Part shown: positions 1 to 11,060 of the stretch, piece after piece
Layout: the number at the start of each line of letters is the position of its first letter
Position numbering within the stretch: position 1 is the first letter of the stretch
Origin: Epiperipatus broadwayi
Lineage: Eukaryota > Onychophora > Udeonychophora > Euonychophora > Peripatidae
Reading direction: 5' to 3'
DNA length: 64,000 nt
Assembly (NCBI GenBank): GCA_028023455.1
Contig: JAQFVV010000013.1
Location: forward strand, 8,338,411-8,402,410
Translations under genes and position numbers: made by a program
Notes under the pieces: generated by a model
What the model was told of the DNA's origin: nothing
Databases searched by the model: none
The model's input: the letters and a program-made list of their open reading frames with translations, nothing else

Positions 1-76
1 AATTAAAAAAGGTGAATGATGGAAATAGACCAAAGAACAGGACCGAGAATTTTAAAATATTAAAACAGACTTCTTA

Positions 77-420
77 GTGCAAACCATGATAGCCTTTTCT
101 GATTTTAATAAACCATTCATTGTCCAAACAGATAGTAGTGGTTTTGAATTGGGGGTAATGTTATCCCAAATTCAGGAGGATGGACAACATGGAGTCCTCT
201 ATTTTATCAGCCAGCGGCTGAAGGGTCCAGAGATTAATTATACAGTTACTGAGAAGAAAGCACTAGCAGTACTGTGGGCCTTCTAAAAATTTGACAGATG
301 CTACTTTGATCAGAGGTAATAGTGATCACTGATCACAAAAGCCTCAAATTCCTGAATCACAGCTACCTGACTAATAGTCATCTAGTCAGATGGAGTTTGC
401 TGCTATAGGAACTATACAAT
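77..420 (+). pseudogene. RNase H domain fragment of copy A
   Basis: The reading frame 77-286 carries the start of a Ty3/gypsy RNase H: a first catalytic Asp in the TDSSGFELGVML motif, then the EKKALAVLWAF motif with the Glu. The frame stops right after that. The following bases (310-420), read in another frame, give the ITDHKSLKF-type third motif and a tether segment. At least one frameshift and a ~13-base deletion relative to copy B break it. It is a remnant without a functional product. Confidence 0.8.
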
Positions 421-421
421 A

Positions 422-1080
422 TTGCAAGGATCCGAGAATGTCATAGATGACATAAACCCATGTAGGTCAGAACAAAATCATTTATCGGTAGACAATGCCT
501 ACATTACAACTGTTAATATAATGGCCAATAGTAATATAGAGAACAAGTTGAGAGACCTAACCAATATTCAATTCAATGACCTAGAATTAAACCCAATCAT
601 AAAAGTTTTGTTAGGGGAGGAAGTTTTGAATGTGCTCAAAAATATTGCTCAATTCAAACTTGAACAACAGGTCTTGTTATACAGAATTAATTGTGATGCA
701 GATGAGTGGAGGTAGTAATACCAACACCTTTATGTCCACTGTCTGTATGGGCAATACAATACTCACAAGACAGATCATTTAAAAATTGTTTATAGTGGCT
801 GAAAATGTACAAGGACATCTTGAATTCATTCAAAGGCTGTCTAACTTGTTTAAAAACCAAATCATTAAACCAAAACTATATCAACTTGATAAAAATGATT
901 ATACCAGAAAGACCAGATGAGATCTTAGCGATTGACTATTATGGGCCATTGCCTCCATTTAACAAGCAAAAATGTTTATTATCACCTGTGATTTCTTTTC
1001 AAAATATGTCACTGCTTACACAATACCCCAAGCCAAAACTAGACATACAATCAAAGTATTGGACACCCTCCAATTTTTGA
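422..1080 (+). pseudogene. Integrase N-terminal and core fragment of copy A
   Basis: Frame 422-715 matches the spacer between RNase H and integrase in copy B (9455-9616). Frame 805-1080 contains the second half of an integrase zinc finger (a CLTC pair) and then the core start DYYGPLP, which carries the first Asp of the DDE triad. After 1080 the homology continues in other frames through a TDHGTPFLSS-type second motif near 1105-1135, where copy B is already truncated. Stops and frameshifts separate all these pieces. Confidence 0.75.
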
Positions 1081-1458
1081 TGATAAAAAACCTAGGATCA
1101 TTTTAACTGATCATGGTACTCCTTTTTTATCAAGTGAATGGAAGAAATGGGTGGGAAAATCAGGAATCAAGCATGTGTTGACCTACATTAGGAACCCTCA
1201 GTCAAACCCATATGAATGCATCATGTAGGAACTTGTTTGTTTAAGACCTATTTAGAGGGAGAGCACAAGAGGTGAATTAAGCAGAGAAAACAGGAGGTCG
1301 ATTACATCAATTGGAGTGTGAATGAGCCGGATTCACATCAATTCAATTATATTTTCGCCAAATTACACCTGTGCTATTTAAAAGGTACAAACAAGTAGCC
1401 ACATAAAATAATCATAGGCAATAAAAAGGATATATTACTAGCTCGAGAGCAACTTATT

Positions 1459-1710
1459 ATGAAAGCAAATTGTAAAAATCTGATTGTAAGAAAGTCTAAA
1501 TATGAATTCAGAATTGGAGACAGAGTGCTAATAAAAAGGCCACATCCTAGTCAACCACAGGAAAGTATGTATCATAAGTTTAGTAATACGTATGAGAGAC
1601 CATATACCACTGTTAAGAAATCTAGTCCCAATGCATTTTGGGTAAACCAGGGTGGAGAGGTCTGAGGCACGTATAATGCCTGTATCTTAAAACCTTATTT
1701 TGGATGTTAG
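1459..1710 (+). pseudogene. Integrase C-terminal tail fragment of copy A
   Basis: The 68-residue frame has a basic GDRVLIKRPHP motif and a WVNQGGEV segment, typical of the C-terminal domain of Ty3/gypsy integrases that precedes the polypurine tract and 3' LTR. Just past the stop, another frame reads on to a LKPYF-like end, as expected for the end of pol. It is isolated from the core by stops. The assignment rests on motif resemblance only. Confidence 0.55.
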
Positions 1711-2381
1711 TAACAACTCAGGATAATATCGGGAAATTTTTAAATAACTGATATATATAACTAAATAAAAAAGTGGGTAAACTATATAAAAATAGAAGGT
1801 GCAATGTATAATAAAAAATATATATGTATATGTGTATAAATGAATATATATAGTACAAGGTTAGGGATATTAAGTCTGATGAGGATATTTCCCAAATAAC
1901 ACGTAGATGCAATCATGGGAATATCTAGAGGCTAACTTAATCAAATATGTTTTGATATTTGGCTAGACCTTCAAAGTACAATAAGCCTCAAAGGAGCATA
2001 AAGAAGGTTAGCAAATAAATAATTTCATGTGCCTTCTGTAGCAGAGACACATTCTTGGTTATGCCTCCATTATAAAACCATCAAAGCTCTAAATCCAGCA
2101 GACTATTTGAACTTTCCAAACCAGCCGTTAAATAATAGGAAAAAATGATAGAAAGTAAGGAAATTAATGTAGGACACCGCCAAACCCAAAATAACCATAC
2201 ATACTTAATGTAGTTGTGAGTGCTAAAATTTAAAATCCAGTTTAAAATTTTAACCCTGTTTAGGAGAGGGGTGTTGGAAGAGATGGCATACAACCAACCT
2301 TCACACCTTTCCCAGTTTTTTTCACAATGTTTGAATTCAGACCAAGTAATAGGCAAATAAAATCTCCTACATACCTGCTTA

Positions 2382-2590
2382 TACACATGTAGTATATACA
2401 AGTACAAACATACATATAAACTAATATGTTTGAGAAATTAATTTTTATTTTTTTTATCTATTGTGAGAAAGCAAACATTCGTTATATACATGAAGTATAT
2501 ACATATATAAACATACATACAAACTAATATGTTTGTCTATTTGTAGAAATTGTTTTTCTTTTATTCATTTAATATTATTAACTAAAATAC
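2382..2590. repeat. Degenerate tandem duplication, period about 104 bp
   Basis: The segment with ACATACATATAAACTAATAT at about 2408 recurs as ACATACATACAAACTAATAT at about 2512. Both are followed by GTTTG and a T-rich stretch and preceded by a GTATATACA-like run. This is a two-unit, diverged tandem repeat. Confidence 0.65.
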
Positions 2591-3590
2591 TAATTAATAG
2601 ACTTATAGAACAGACATAAGGAATAATCAAAATAGAATGAGATCAAAATTGTTGCTAAGTGATGAGTTTTGAATAATGAAAATGAAATAAAAATATTATA
2701 TATATATAATTAAGTTATAACAATAGGTTTTAGCTAGCATGAGACAGTCTAGCATTTACTTCACTTGTGGTCAAACAACAGAACTGTCAGCACAAAGAAA
2801 AGTTTTTTTATTTTTTTTGTTTTAAAAAATAAATAAATGTTCAGCATTTAAAAACAGTAAAATCTTAATGTCTATATTTTAAAAGTAATCTAAAATCTTT
2901 ATAATTTGGATAGAAGGAAAATGGAAATTTAAACTTCAATTTATAATTACCAGGAATGAACTGATGACATAATTTAGTCTGCAAGTGAAATTTATTATTA
3001 TAGAAATAAGAAATGTGAAAATACAAGAAATTGTATCTTTAAACCATTTTCTTATATTTATTGGAGCTGCAATATAATTAATAGTGATTGATAAAATGGT
3101 CATTACAATGTGTGTGAGGTAAAAGATTAATGCTATAGAACATCTGAAAACTAGCTTCATTGTCATTATGAATTTATGAAATTATTAAATTTTCCAGCAA
3201 AATGTTTATTTACAATTTGCTGGTGTACATCAATCTTCTATGGATTTATATATGTTCAGAAGAGATAATTTTTGTGTTTGTTTTAATCAAGTGGCACGAG
3301 ATGTATAAATATCAAGAGTTGGTGAACAAGAACAGTATGCATGGAAATTGACATTTATGTTTATAAACACTTAGTTGAAGATAAAATGCTTTCCTCAAGA
3401 TAAATATATTTTGTTTTGATTCATGTGATTATTTTTTTTTTGTTTTTATCATTTCTATTTGAAAGTTTATGTATTGTAATTTTTTTATTATTGTATATTC
3501 AAGATTCATTTTCAAATTTGATCACCTGCAATTTAAAAGTTGAAGCAGTGAATAGATGTGTCATATGTTGATGTATTTTAAAAAAATGAA

Positions 3591-3716
3591 TCATAGTCAA
3601 TTAATATGTATTATTTTTTTAATAAAAGTAAATTTACATATTTTTCTGGAAATTCATAGTCAATTAATATGTATTATTTTTTTAATAAAAGTAAATTTAC
3701 ATATTCTTCTGGAAAT
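3591..3716. repeat. 63-bp tandem duplication, two nearly identical units
   Basis: The unit beginning TCATAGTCAATTAATATG at 3591 repeats at 3654 with a single visible difference (tttttctgg versus ttcttctgg). The low divergence suggests a recent slippage or unequal-exchange event. No coding potential. Confidence 0.9.
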
Positions 3717-4203
3717 TCAACATTGATCCATCAAGGTGATCTCAAGTAAGATTTTTATATATTTAAAATTGATGGCTAACTGTAGGACAAACTATTTTAT
3801 TTACTAATAAGTTTTAATAATATTTACTTGTAAATTTTTTTTTACTTTTGAGTGCACCATTAACCCACTGGAGTAAATGGTCTTTTTTCATATCTTTCAT
3901 TAATTTTTACTATGACTTACACACACCTATAGATGGGAGTGGCGATATATATATATTTTAATAAAAAAAATAATAATTACATTAATGGAGTAGTTTTAGA
4001 ATTAGTGAACTTTCATTTTGCTTTTCTTTTCTTTTATGTAAATATTTAATGAATTATATAATTTTGTATATAATACACTTCAAATTATTTTGTTTCTGTT
4101 GTGTGAAGCCATCAAAATGATAAAAAAACATTCTTGATAACCGAATATTTATTTATTTTTTGTTTGTAAATATTTATTATATATTTTGTTAATATATTTT
4201 GTG

Positions 4204-4400
4204 CATTTATACCACCAGATGTTTAATCATCACCATCATCATTGTGCATTGATACCACTAGATGTATGATCATCACCATCATTATTGTGCATTTATATCA
4301 TTAAAAGTTTCATCATCACATTATGATTTTACACCATTAAAGGTTTGATGATCATCATTATGTATTGCTCTCCTAAATGATTGATCATCATCAGTATTTT
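4204..4400. repeat. Short degenerate tandem array, ~45-60 bp units
   Basis: About four diverged units share a core of GTGCATTTATACCA followed by a variable TTAATCATCACCATCATC-like stretch. Unit 1 starts near 4201, unit 2 near 4247, unit 3 near 4286, with a weaker fourth from 4325. The ATC/ATG-rich part looks microsatellite-like. No ORF. Confidence 0.7.
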
Positions 4401-5451
4401 CCTATATCTATGCTTATATATAGGCATATTTGGTTAATAATTGAGTAAGTTCATCCCTGAAGAGATCTGACTGCAAGAACTTTCTGAATTTGAATTCTGT
4501 GGTGTAAGGGGGCCTAAAAACAAAGATGTAATGAATATAGTCTAGGTCATATTGAAATATTGTAAATAAATTATAAGTTAGCATACTAAAAATAGCTGTA
4601 ATTTGGAACTGGGCATTTCATTGTGACGTCTTTAGCATCCTATTCAAGAGCCTAGGCCTGACAATAGTGAGATGCATTCCCTTTGTTATATGCCATTTCT
4701 GATTCAGTAACATCTGATGCACCCAAATGTGCTGTCAAATCATAAATTTAAGATATGACTTGTTATAGGTTGTTTGACACACAGTATTTAAATCATCCAA
4801 CCACTGAGTCATATCCATGTTGTCTTATGGTGTATCCTGCAGTTCTGCCATATCTGGCCCCAACATTTTGGCATGAACATAGTATAGATACAAGGAAGGT
4901 CCAGCCATTGGACTGGAAATTCATTTTTTTTAATTTGACCCTTAAGCTGTAAATCTTAAATCCATATTGGGCATACTCTCTGATATAAGACCAAAATATA
5001 TTTGATATGAGTAATAGTGAACAGGTATGTCAATTATCAATTTTTTTTTTGGGAAATTTAAGATTCACATTAAAAGTAAATAACATTAAAAGTGGTGAAT
5101 GCAACATGTGGTGAAGTTAAGAAATAGAGATCAACTTTTAAATGAATAAGTGAAATAAAAAATAAAGGAATTAGGCAAGCTTAAACACCAGTTAAAAAAA
5201 GACAGTGCATAAATAAATAATGGCATAAAGTAGCTAGAAGTTTTATGGTGTTGTATTTTGACATTTATAAATATAAAGTTTTTTTTTTTAATAATTACTT
5301 AAATACATGTTACTTAGAAGTGGATTAATATTGGGAAGTAAAATTATAGAGACTATGGATGTTAGATATTAGTGTTGTTGAAGGGGAAAGTGATATTAAG
5401 AATAGTAATGGGAGGGGTCTTTCTTGATCCAAACTCTTTGAGGGGGGGTCT

Positions 5452-6006
5452 ATGATGGAGGAGACTGAAATTCCACAGAGACAAGGAGGAAGCCAAATAG
5501 CTCTCCAGATGCAAGAAGTCCCCATGGATAAGCTTATTCAAACATGTGAAAGTAAAGTAGTACATGATCCTGAAAATATTTCAATTACTCAACAAATATT
5601 GCAAGAAATGATGGCCAAAATAAATAGCATGGAGGCAAAAATGGCAACAAAAACTGATATCAATAGTATGAAATCAGAAATAAAAACTGAACTGGATAGT
5701 TTAGGATCAATTATGAGTAGCATGAACAATGATCTAAACAGTAAGATGGATAGTATGAAAACAGAAATGAGAACTGAAATGGACAGTTTGAAATCAATTA
5801 TGAATAGTATGGAGGCAAGAATAGATGCTGGTTTAGAATCAAACATGAGTAGCATGGAGGCAAAGATAACTGCTAGTATGTCCAACAAAGTGGATGCCAT
5901 GAGAAAAAATATGAATGTGAAGTTAGAGGGTATGGCAACTAGAGATGATGTCAGCAAGACTGAAATAGAACTGAAAGAAAAAATGTTTCTTGAGAGAATA
6001 TTGTAA
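5452..6006 (+). pseudogene. Gag-like coiled-coil ORF of copy B (184 aa, 5' part)
   Basis: The 184-residue frame opens MMEETEIPQRQGG. From about residue 45 onward it consists of repeated Met/Ser/Glu/Lys segments of the type NSMEAKM, DSMKTEM and DSLKSIM. The spacing is close to heptads and predicts a long alpha-helical coiled coil. The position upstream of a protease and RT implies a gag-like structural protein. No zinc knuckle is visible in this frame. The frame ends in TAA-like decay, after which similar Met/Glu-rich sequence resumes in other frames to about 6600 (for example MDSMRKEMNKR near 6140). It may be the intact N-terminus of a broken gag. The strong Met/Ser repetition probably arose by internal duplication. 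The antisense frame 5589-6086 is a shadow of this one. Confidence 0.6.
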
Positions 6007-7619
6007 AGGAGTGTGAATAGGGTAGAAGCCAGAATGAAGGTAGAAATAGAGGGAGTTGAAAATAAATTGATCAAAACATGGGACAACTATCTCTAAGGTT
6101 GTAAAATGTACAGAAAGATAGTGCTGAACTAAAACAAGGGATGGATAGTATGAGAAAAGAGATGAATAAAAGGGTTATACAGTGTCATGGGCAGTATACA
6201 GTATTTACAGATGGTATTGTCACTCAGCAAGATATAAAACTCAAAAGAGGTTTATAAGACTCATGAAACTTTCAGGGAAATGATAAAAAAAGAACCAAGA
6301 AAAGCATGGAAATGAAGTCAAAGAGGAACTTCAAGCCATTCATAACAAATTGGGTCATTTTTCAAGTGTAGGTGAAATACCCAATGGGGTTGAAGATATA
6401 CTAAATTGCTATTTGAACCAATTTGTGACAAATTAATGTCTTTGGAAACTGTCACTCTTTTACACCAAACTAGATTGGAGAAACTCATGGAGAGCACAAC
6501 TGAAATATGGGGTCAAGCTGATAAAATGCATGAGACTATGAGTTAAAGACATTCAAAATGTGAGTCTCAACAGGACTCGAAAGTACTAATGCATATGGTG
6601 GGATAAATTGAAGCTAACACAAGGACTCAAAAGCATAGGGAAGAGAAGGAAGTTGATATGAGTCATTTGGAAATAGCTATTAAGGATCCACAAAAAGTGG
6701 GCATCCATTATATAAAATCAATTCTCCCGCCTTATATCTTGTCTAGTGAGAATGGTCACCTCCACAATGTTCATTTATAAGACATTCTTCCAAACATATA
6801 CCAAACTAATTCTGATCACTATATGATAGAATCTGCAAAAGGATGCTTCTGAAATTTATGAATATTCATACACACCCAACACAGGTAAATGGAATTAATC
6901 AATTTTTTTTAAGTTAAAGGTGTTTAAAGAGGCCCTGAATGAGCTCCAATAAAAATTTGTCTGAGGGTGATTAGATAGTAATTTCCTATAGCCACCTCCA
7001 AAAAGATGTCTTGATGTGGAGGTAATCACCTATTTCAGACACCATCTACCTTTGATGATTATCAAATGTTACTGACCAGGAACTTTCTGCAATAGGGACA
7101 GACAGAAGGCTATACTATATCAGATGTTTCAGTAGAAGTATAGGGCAGTACCTGGAGAAATGCTATCTAAATTTTTCAGACAGTAGGTTCTAAAATTATG
7201 TACATTAACTACATCATTTTAATGAAGGGAGATCATTAACATTGTGAAAAAGAATCTTCCATTGAGGATAGAACAGTCACTATGATGCACAAATGTGGTA
7301 AAAATTGAACAGGTGGCAGAATTATTGACGAGTATAGACATGAACAACATCAGGTTGTCTATTAGTTCCTATAAAAAGTAAAGATGACACTGCTATAAAT
7401 GCAATTCTTTACCAAAAATGGAAAGACAACAATGACCCTAATCATAGGAAGGGTAAAACCATGCAAAATAGTGACCCAAAATATTTGGTCACCAACACAG
7501 GACAAGTCTAATTATGGCAAAGCACAAATGAGTTCTCCTAATAATCTAGGGAAGTCTCCTAAACCCGAATATAGTAACCATACACTCAAAATCCAAAAGA
7601 AACCAAACTAGTTAGGTAC
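6007..7619 (+). pseudogene. Decayed gag remainder of copy B
   Basis: Frame-shifted fragments continue the coiled-coil character to about 6600, followed by less clear sequence. Around 6915-6975 a fragment reads like LKVFKEALNELQ, which resembles the FKxxFEAALNEL region of some gypsy gags. Around 7385-7410 a lone Cys pair (HCYKCNS) may be what remains of a zinc knuckle. Frame 7399-7611 is probably the gag tail before the protease. The assignment is by position and weak motif only. Confidence 0.45.
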
Positions 7620-8060
7620 TTGAGGTTATGTTTCCCATCTCAAGACACCAAAGATACTTTGAGGAACATGCAACTGACCTCCTATATAGAGATCACTAAC
7701 ATGGTGTGTTTATGGGTTGATAACATACCTAACTTTGCTTTGCAAAGCTGCCCCATGTTAGAGGTTTTGGTTGAGGGTCTGCTGGTTAAGGCATTATTAG
7801 ATTCTGGTAGCCAGATTTCAGTGGTGTCAGATAAATTTTTCCGACAAATTCTAATCAAAAACCCCAATGTTAAAACATTGCCACTAAAATCTATCCAGGT
7901 TACCATGGCCAACAGCAAGAAGACCAAGCTAGCTCAGAAACAAATCTGGGTTAAGACTGAAGTAGGCCAAACAACCCTCTATCATGTGTTTTTGATATTC
8001 AATGGTTTAATCCATGACATTATTCTTGGGGCAATCTTCCTATATTTAGCACGTTATTAA
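7620..8060 (+). pseudogene. Retropepsin-like protease segment of copy B
   Basis: The frame contains LLVKALLDSGSQISVVS, the hallmark DSG active-site loop of retroviral-type aspartic proteases. About 60 residues later it has DIILGAIFL, which corresponds to the conserved hydrophobic-ILG motif. In this family the protease matures the gag-pol polyprotein. The frame has no ATG at its start and is only part of a longer polyprotein. It ends in a stop before the RT. Sequence up to 8300 in other frames bridges to the RT. Confidence 0.7.
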
Positions 8061-8229
8061 TTTCTCCAGTAAAACTATTAGAATAAATAATGAGGACATT
8101 GCTTCCAAAATATGATCTAATTGAGGTTGATTGTATTACACCTAGTATCCCAGAAGTGCTTTTAAACAATAAACTCACAGAGTCAAATTGCTTGAAAGCC
8201 ATGATGTACTTAAATTGTGATCTGTTATA

Positions 8230-8996
8230 ATGGAATTTAGCATTTCAATCCAGATATCCTATTCCATACCAGTATCGAGAAGAAATATCCAAGCAGATTA
8301 GTAAAATGCTGGATTGGGGTATCATTTCAAAATGGCTCTTCACTATTCTGTGATCCAGTTGTGATGGTGAAGAAGAGAGATGGGTCAATGAGATTTTGTT
8401 TGGATGCAAGGCAATTGAACAAAATTACTGTCCCTGACAAGAACATTCCACCGCCCATTCATGAATTATTCGTAAAATTTGAAAATGTGTTTTCCACTTT
8501 TGAGTTGACTTCCAGTTATTGGCGGATTGAACTTCATCCTGAAGATTGCCAATACACTGCCTTCCGATACAAGAGTATTAAGTACTTGTTTAATAGGATG
8601 CCATCTGGATTGATAAATAGTGGTGCTGGTCTGATTAGATGCCTGGATAAGACCCTATCTTCTGAGATTAAACAGATCCTAACAATTTATGTCAATAATG
8701 TAATTATTGCATCAACCACAATCAAAGAACACCTTCAACATCTCACCATGTTTTTTGAAGAGTGCTACAAAAAGGGAATCAAAATAAACTTCAGAAAGTG
8801 TACCTTAGTTTTCAACCAGGTAGTCTTCGTAGGTCATATCATTGGCTGCAATGGGATAAGGCCCCATCCACAGAAAATCAGTGCCATTCAAAACTTCCCC
8901 AAACCAATAAATAAAAAGCAAATTAGATCAATTTTAGGCTTATGTAATTTTTACAACTTTTCTACCAAAAGTTTGCTGACCACAGGGAACCATTGA
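8230..8996 (+). pseudogene. Reverse transcriptase domain of copy B, catalytic motif mutated
   Basis: The frame 8361-8996 shows the Ty3/gypsy RT order: VKKRDGSMRFCLDARQLN, then FELTSSYWRIELHPED (the first catalytic Asp is lost from the usual DL.S.Y motif), then YRMPSGL-type sequence, then YVNN in place of YxDD, then VFVGHIIGCNGIRP and the connection LGLCNFY. The region 8230-8340 in another frame supplies the preceding PIPYQYREEI segment. Loss of both Asp residues of YxDD, and of the first catalytic Asp, means it cannot polymerise. This is a clear pseudogene. Confidence 0.85.
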
Positions 8997-9089
8997 CAAA
9001 ACTAATTAGAAAGAATGATGGAAGTGGATCGAAGAATAGGACTGAGCATTTGAAAATATTAGAACAGAATTCTGAGAGCAAACCATGTT

Positions 9090-9616
9090 AGCCTTCCCTG
9101 ATTTTTAATAAACTATTCATTGTCCAAACAGGTAGTAGTGGTTTTTGATTAGGGGTAATGTTATCCCAAATCTGGAGTCTTCTATTTTCCAGATGGCTCC
9201 TGAAGGGTCCAGAGATTAATTATATGGTTACTGAGAAGAAAGCACTAGCAATAGTGTGGGCCTTCCAAAAATTTTGACAGACGCTACTTGGATCAGAGGT
9301 AATAGTGATCACTGATCACAAAAGCCCCGAATTTATGTATCACAGCTACCTGACTAATAATCATCTAGTCAGATGGAGTTTGCTGCTACAGGAATTCAAT
9401 TACACCATACAATATTGCAAAGGATCCAAAAATATTGTAGCTGATGTGCTAAGTCAACACCCATGTAGGTCAGAACAAAATCATTTATCGATAGACAATA
9501 CCTACATTACAACTGTCAATATAATGGCCAATAGTAATGTAGAGAACATGTTGGAAAATGTAACCGATATACAATTCAATGACCAAGAATTAAACCCAAC
9601 CATGAAAGTTTTATAA
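9090..9616 (+). pseudogene. RNase H fragment of copy B
   Basis: From 9090 the sequence parallels copy A RNase H, but the first catalytic Asp codon reads GGT (Gly) in the segment GGTAGTAGTGG. The frame 9305-9616 keeps the third motif as ITDHKSPEF and then a tether, RWSLLLQEFNYTIQYCKGSKN, ending in VADVLSQHP, typical of the gypsy RNase H to integrase junction. Indels break it upstream. Confidence 0.8.
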
Positions 9617-9800
9617 GGGAGGAAGTTTTGATTGTGTCCAAGGATACTGCTTGATTCAAACTTGAACAACAGGAACATGTTGGAAAATGTACCTGATATA
9701 CAATTCAATGGCCAAGAATTAAACCCAATCATGAAAGCTTTGTAAGGGAGAAAGTTTTGATCGTGCCCAAGAATATTGCTTGATTCAAACTTGAACAGGT
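9544..9800 (+). repeat. 129-bp tandem duplication inside copy B
   Basis: GAACATGTTGGAAAATG starts at 9544 and again at 9673. Both units run through AATTCAATG, CCAAGAATTAAACCCAA and TTGATTCAAACTTGAACA. Copy A has only one such unit (545-665), so the duplication arose in copy B after the family ancestor. Confidence 0.88.
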
Positions 9801-9839
9801 CTTGCTATAGAAAGATGAGTGGAAGGTAGTAATACCAAC

Positions 9840-10215
9840 ACCTTTAAGATACCTACTCATAAAGTAAGACCACTCTCTGTATGAGCATTAGTGTTCACAA
9901 GACAGATCACATTCTTAAAAATTGGTCTTACTGGCCGAAAATGAACAAGGACATCTTGGAATCAATCAAAAACTGTCTAACTTGTTTCAAAACCAAACCA
10001 GTAAAACAAAAATATATCAACTTGAGAAATTTTATTATACCAGAAGACCAGATGAGATCTTAGTGATTGTCTATTATGGGCCATTGCCTCCATTTAACAA
10101 GCAAAAATATTTATTAGTCACCTATGATTTCTTTTCCAAATTTGTCACTGCTTACCCAATACTAGACATATGATCATAGTATTGGACACTCTCCAATTTT
10201 TGATGACAGGAAAGC
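9840..10215 (+). pseudogene. Integrase N-terminal fragment of copy B
   Basis: Overlapping frames encode HKTDHILKNWSYWPKM, then a CLTCFKTK zinc-binding Cys pair, and then a YYGPLPPFNKQKY core start. The His-His part of the HHCC finger is displaced by indels. Homology with copy A ends near 10215, between the first and second residues of the DDE triad, so the catalytic core is incomplete. Confidence 0.75.
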
Positions 10216-11060
10216 CCATAAGTTAATAATTGTTGAAATCTACCAAAAAATGCTATAATACATCATAATGACAATTCTAGAGATATTCAGGTATAGATTT
10301 ATGGAGAGATATCATTCAGAAAACAGTGGCAAACTTAAAGGAGATAATAAATATACTTGAATTTATTTACTGGTTAGAATCTCTACAGATTTTCTAATAT
10401 AATGTTTGTGAGTAGTTAGGTGGTTTAATGAATCTACAAATGAATTTCTAAATAGACAAATTTTAATATATATCACCCAACAGAGACAATTAAATATTTA
10501 CCAATTTCACAATATCAACTAATAAACTATAATCTACTTTGACTAATCATTAAGATTTGGATTTAATGCAAAAAATTGTCACACTCAGGAGGTTACAAAT
10601 TTATTGCCATCCTATTAATTGAAAGGAAACCCTTTGATTCCTCTTGGAGGCCTTAAAGGAACTGAGCAAGGCAAATTCTTAATGTCCACTCCAATGTTAT
10701 TGTCATTACAGCTGTTATTACGATGTGACTTCATATAGTATATAAACATGGATGGGATGCTCACCAACATGCATTAGCCATTGTGACAAGGTTATTGGAT
10801 TTTTATCTCTGAGTTTAAGATCTAGAAACACCATGGACTTTCTTCTCAGTTGCCTGCTAAGGCAGAATGAATGCTTGTGTAAATGATATTTTTTCAATAT
10901 ATATATACACAATTATGACAGACAAAACTAAATCATGGCCCTTATTCCCAGGAGACTGTAAAGTCACCAACCAAGGCAGCAGTTGGTGGCCAAAGGCAGA
11001 GGGTGCTAAGAATCCCCTGATTGTGGTCCCAGGCTGCCATTTGATGACTTTCTTTATTTA
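10216..11060. other. Non-coding junction and probable 5' leader of the RTE element
   Basis: No gene is seen from 10216 to 10880. From about 10920 to 11060 the sequence is less AT-rich and runs without a break into the endonuclease frame at 11061. It is the most likely 5' untranslated leader of the LINE, but its start cannot be fixed. Confidence 0.45.

Larger units (their letters stand above)
1..1710 (+). mobile_element. Ty3/gypsy element copy A, decayed 3' half (RNase H to integrase C-terminus)
   Basis: This is the 3' portion of a Ty3/gypsy-class LTR retrotransposon; its 5' part lies left of the window. In order it holds RNase H, the tether, the integrase zinc finger and core, and an integrase C-terminal segment. 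The stretch 1-1080 aligns by eye at high identity with 9000-10215, so the two are copies of one family in the same orientation. Copy A differs by small indels, including a deletion of about 13 bases near 410 in the RNase H, and by stops and frame changes throughout. It cannot encode a working enzyme. The right boundary near 1700 is where the integrase-like frame ends. I could not define an LTR after it. Confidence 0.85.
1711..5451. other. AT-rich intergenic stretch between two gypsy copies
   Basis: No gene is supported here. The stretch should hold the 3' LTR of copy A on the left and the 5' LTR and leader of copy B on the right, but by eye I found no matching long direct repeats that would define them. 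It holds a degenerate tandem duplication (2382-2590), a 63-bp tandem duplication (3591-3716), a short array (4204-4400) and TA-rich simple sequence. The open frames present are short and of low-complexity composition. Confidence 0.6.
5452..10215 (+). mobile_element. Ty3/gypsy element copy B, decayed gag-pol without recognisable LTRs
   Basis: A second member of the copy A family in the same orientation. In order: coiled-coil gag (5452-6006), a decayed gag remainder (6007-7600), an aspartic protease segment (7620-8060), reverse transcriptase (8230-8996), RNase H (9090-9500), a duplicated linker (9544-9800) and an integrase start (9880-10215). Homology to copy A stops near 10215, inside the integrase core, so the element is 3'-truncated or rearranged there. 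Many stops and frame changes show it is old. I found no flanking LTR or target duplication. Confidence 0.87.

Noticed and set aside
1711-5451. LTR pair joining gypsy copies A and B into one element or a tandem array
   Set aside because: I compared the sequence after copy A with that before copy B by eye and found no long direct repeat, so no LTR is claimed.
5589-6086. 165-codon minus-strand ORF
   Set aside because: Exact antisense of the Met/Ser/Glu repeat gag. Its Ile/Leu/Phe/Ser richness, which mimics membrane segments, is produced by the complementary codons.
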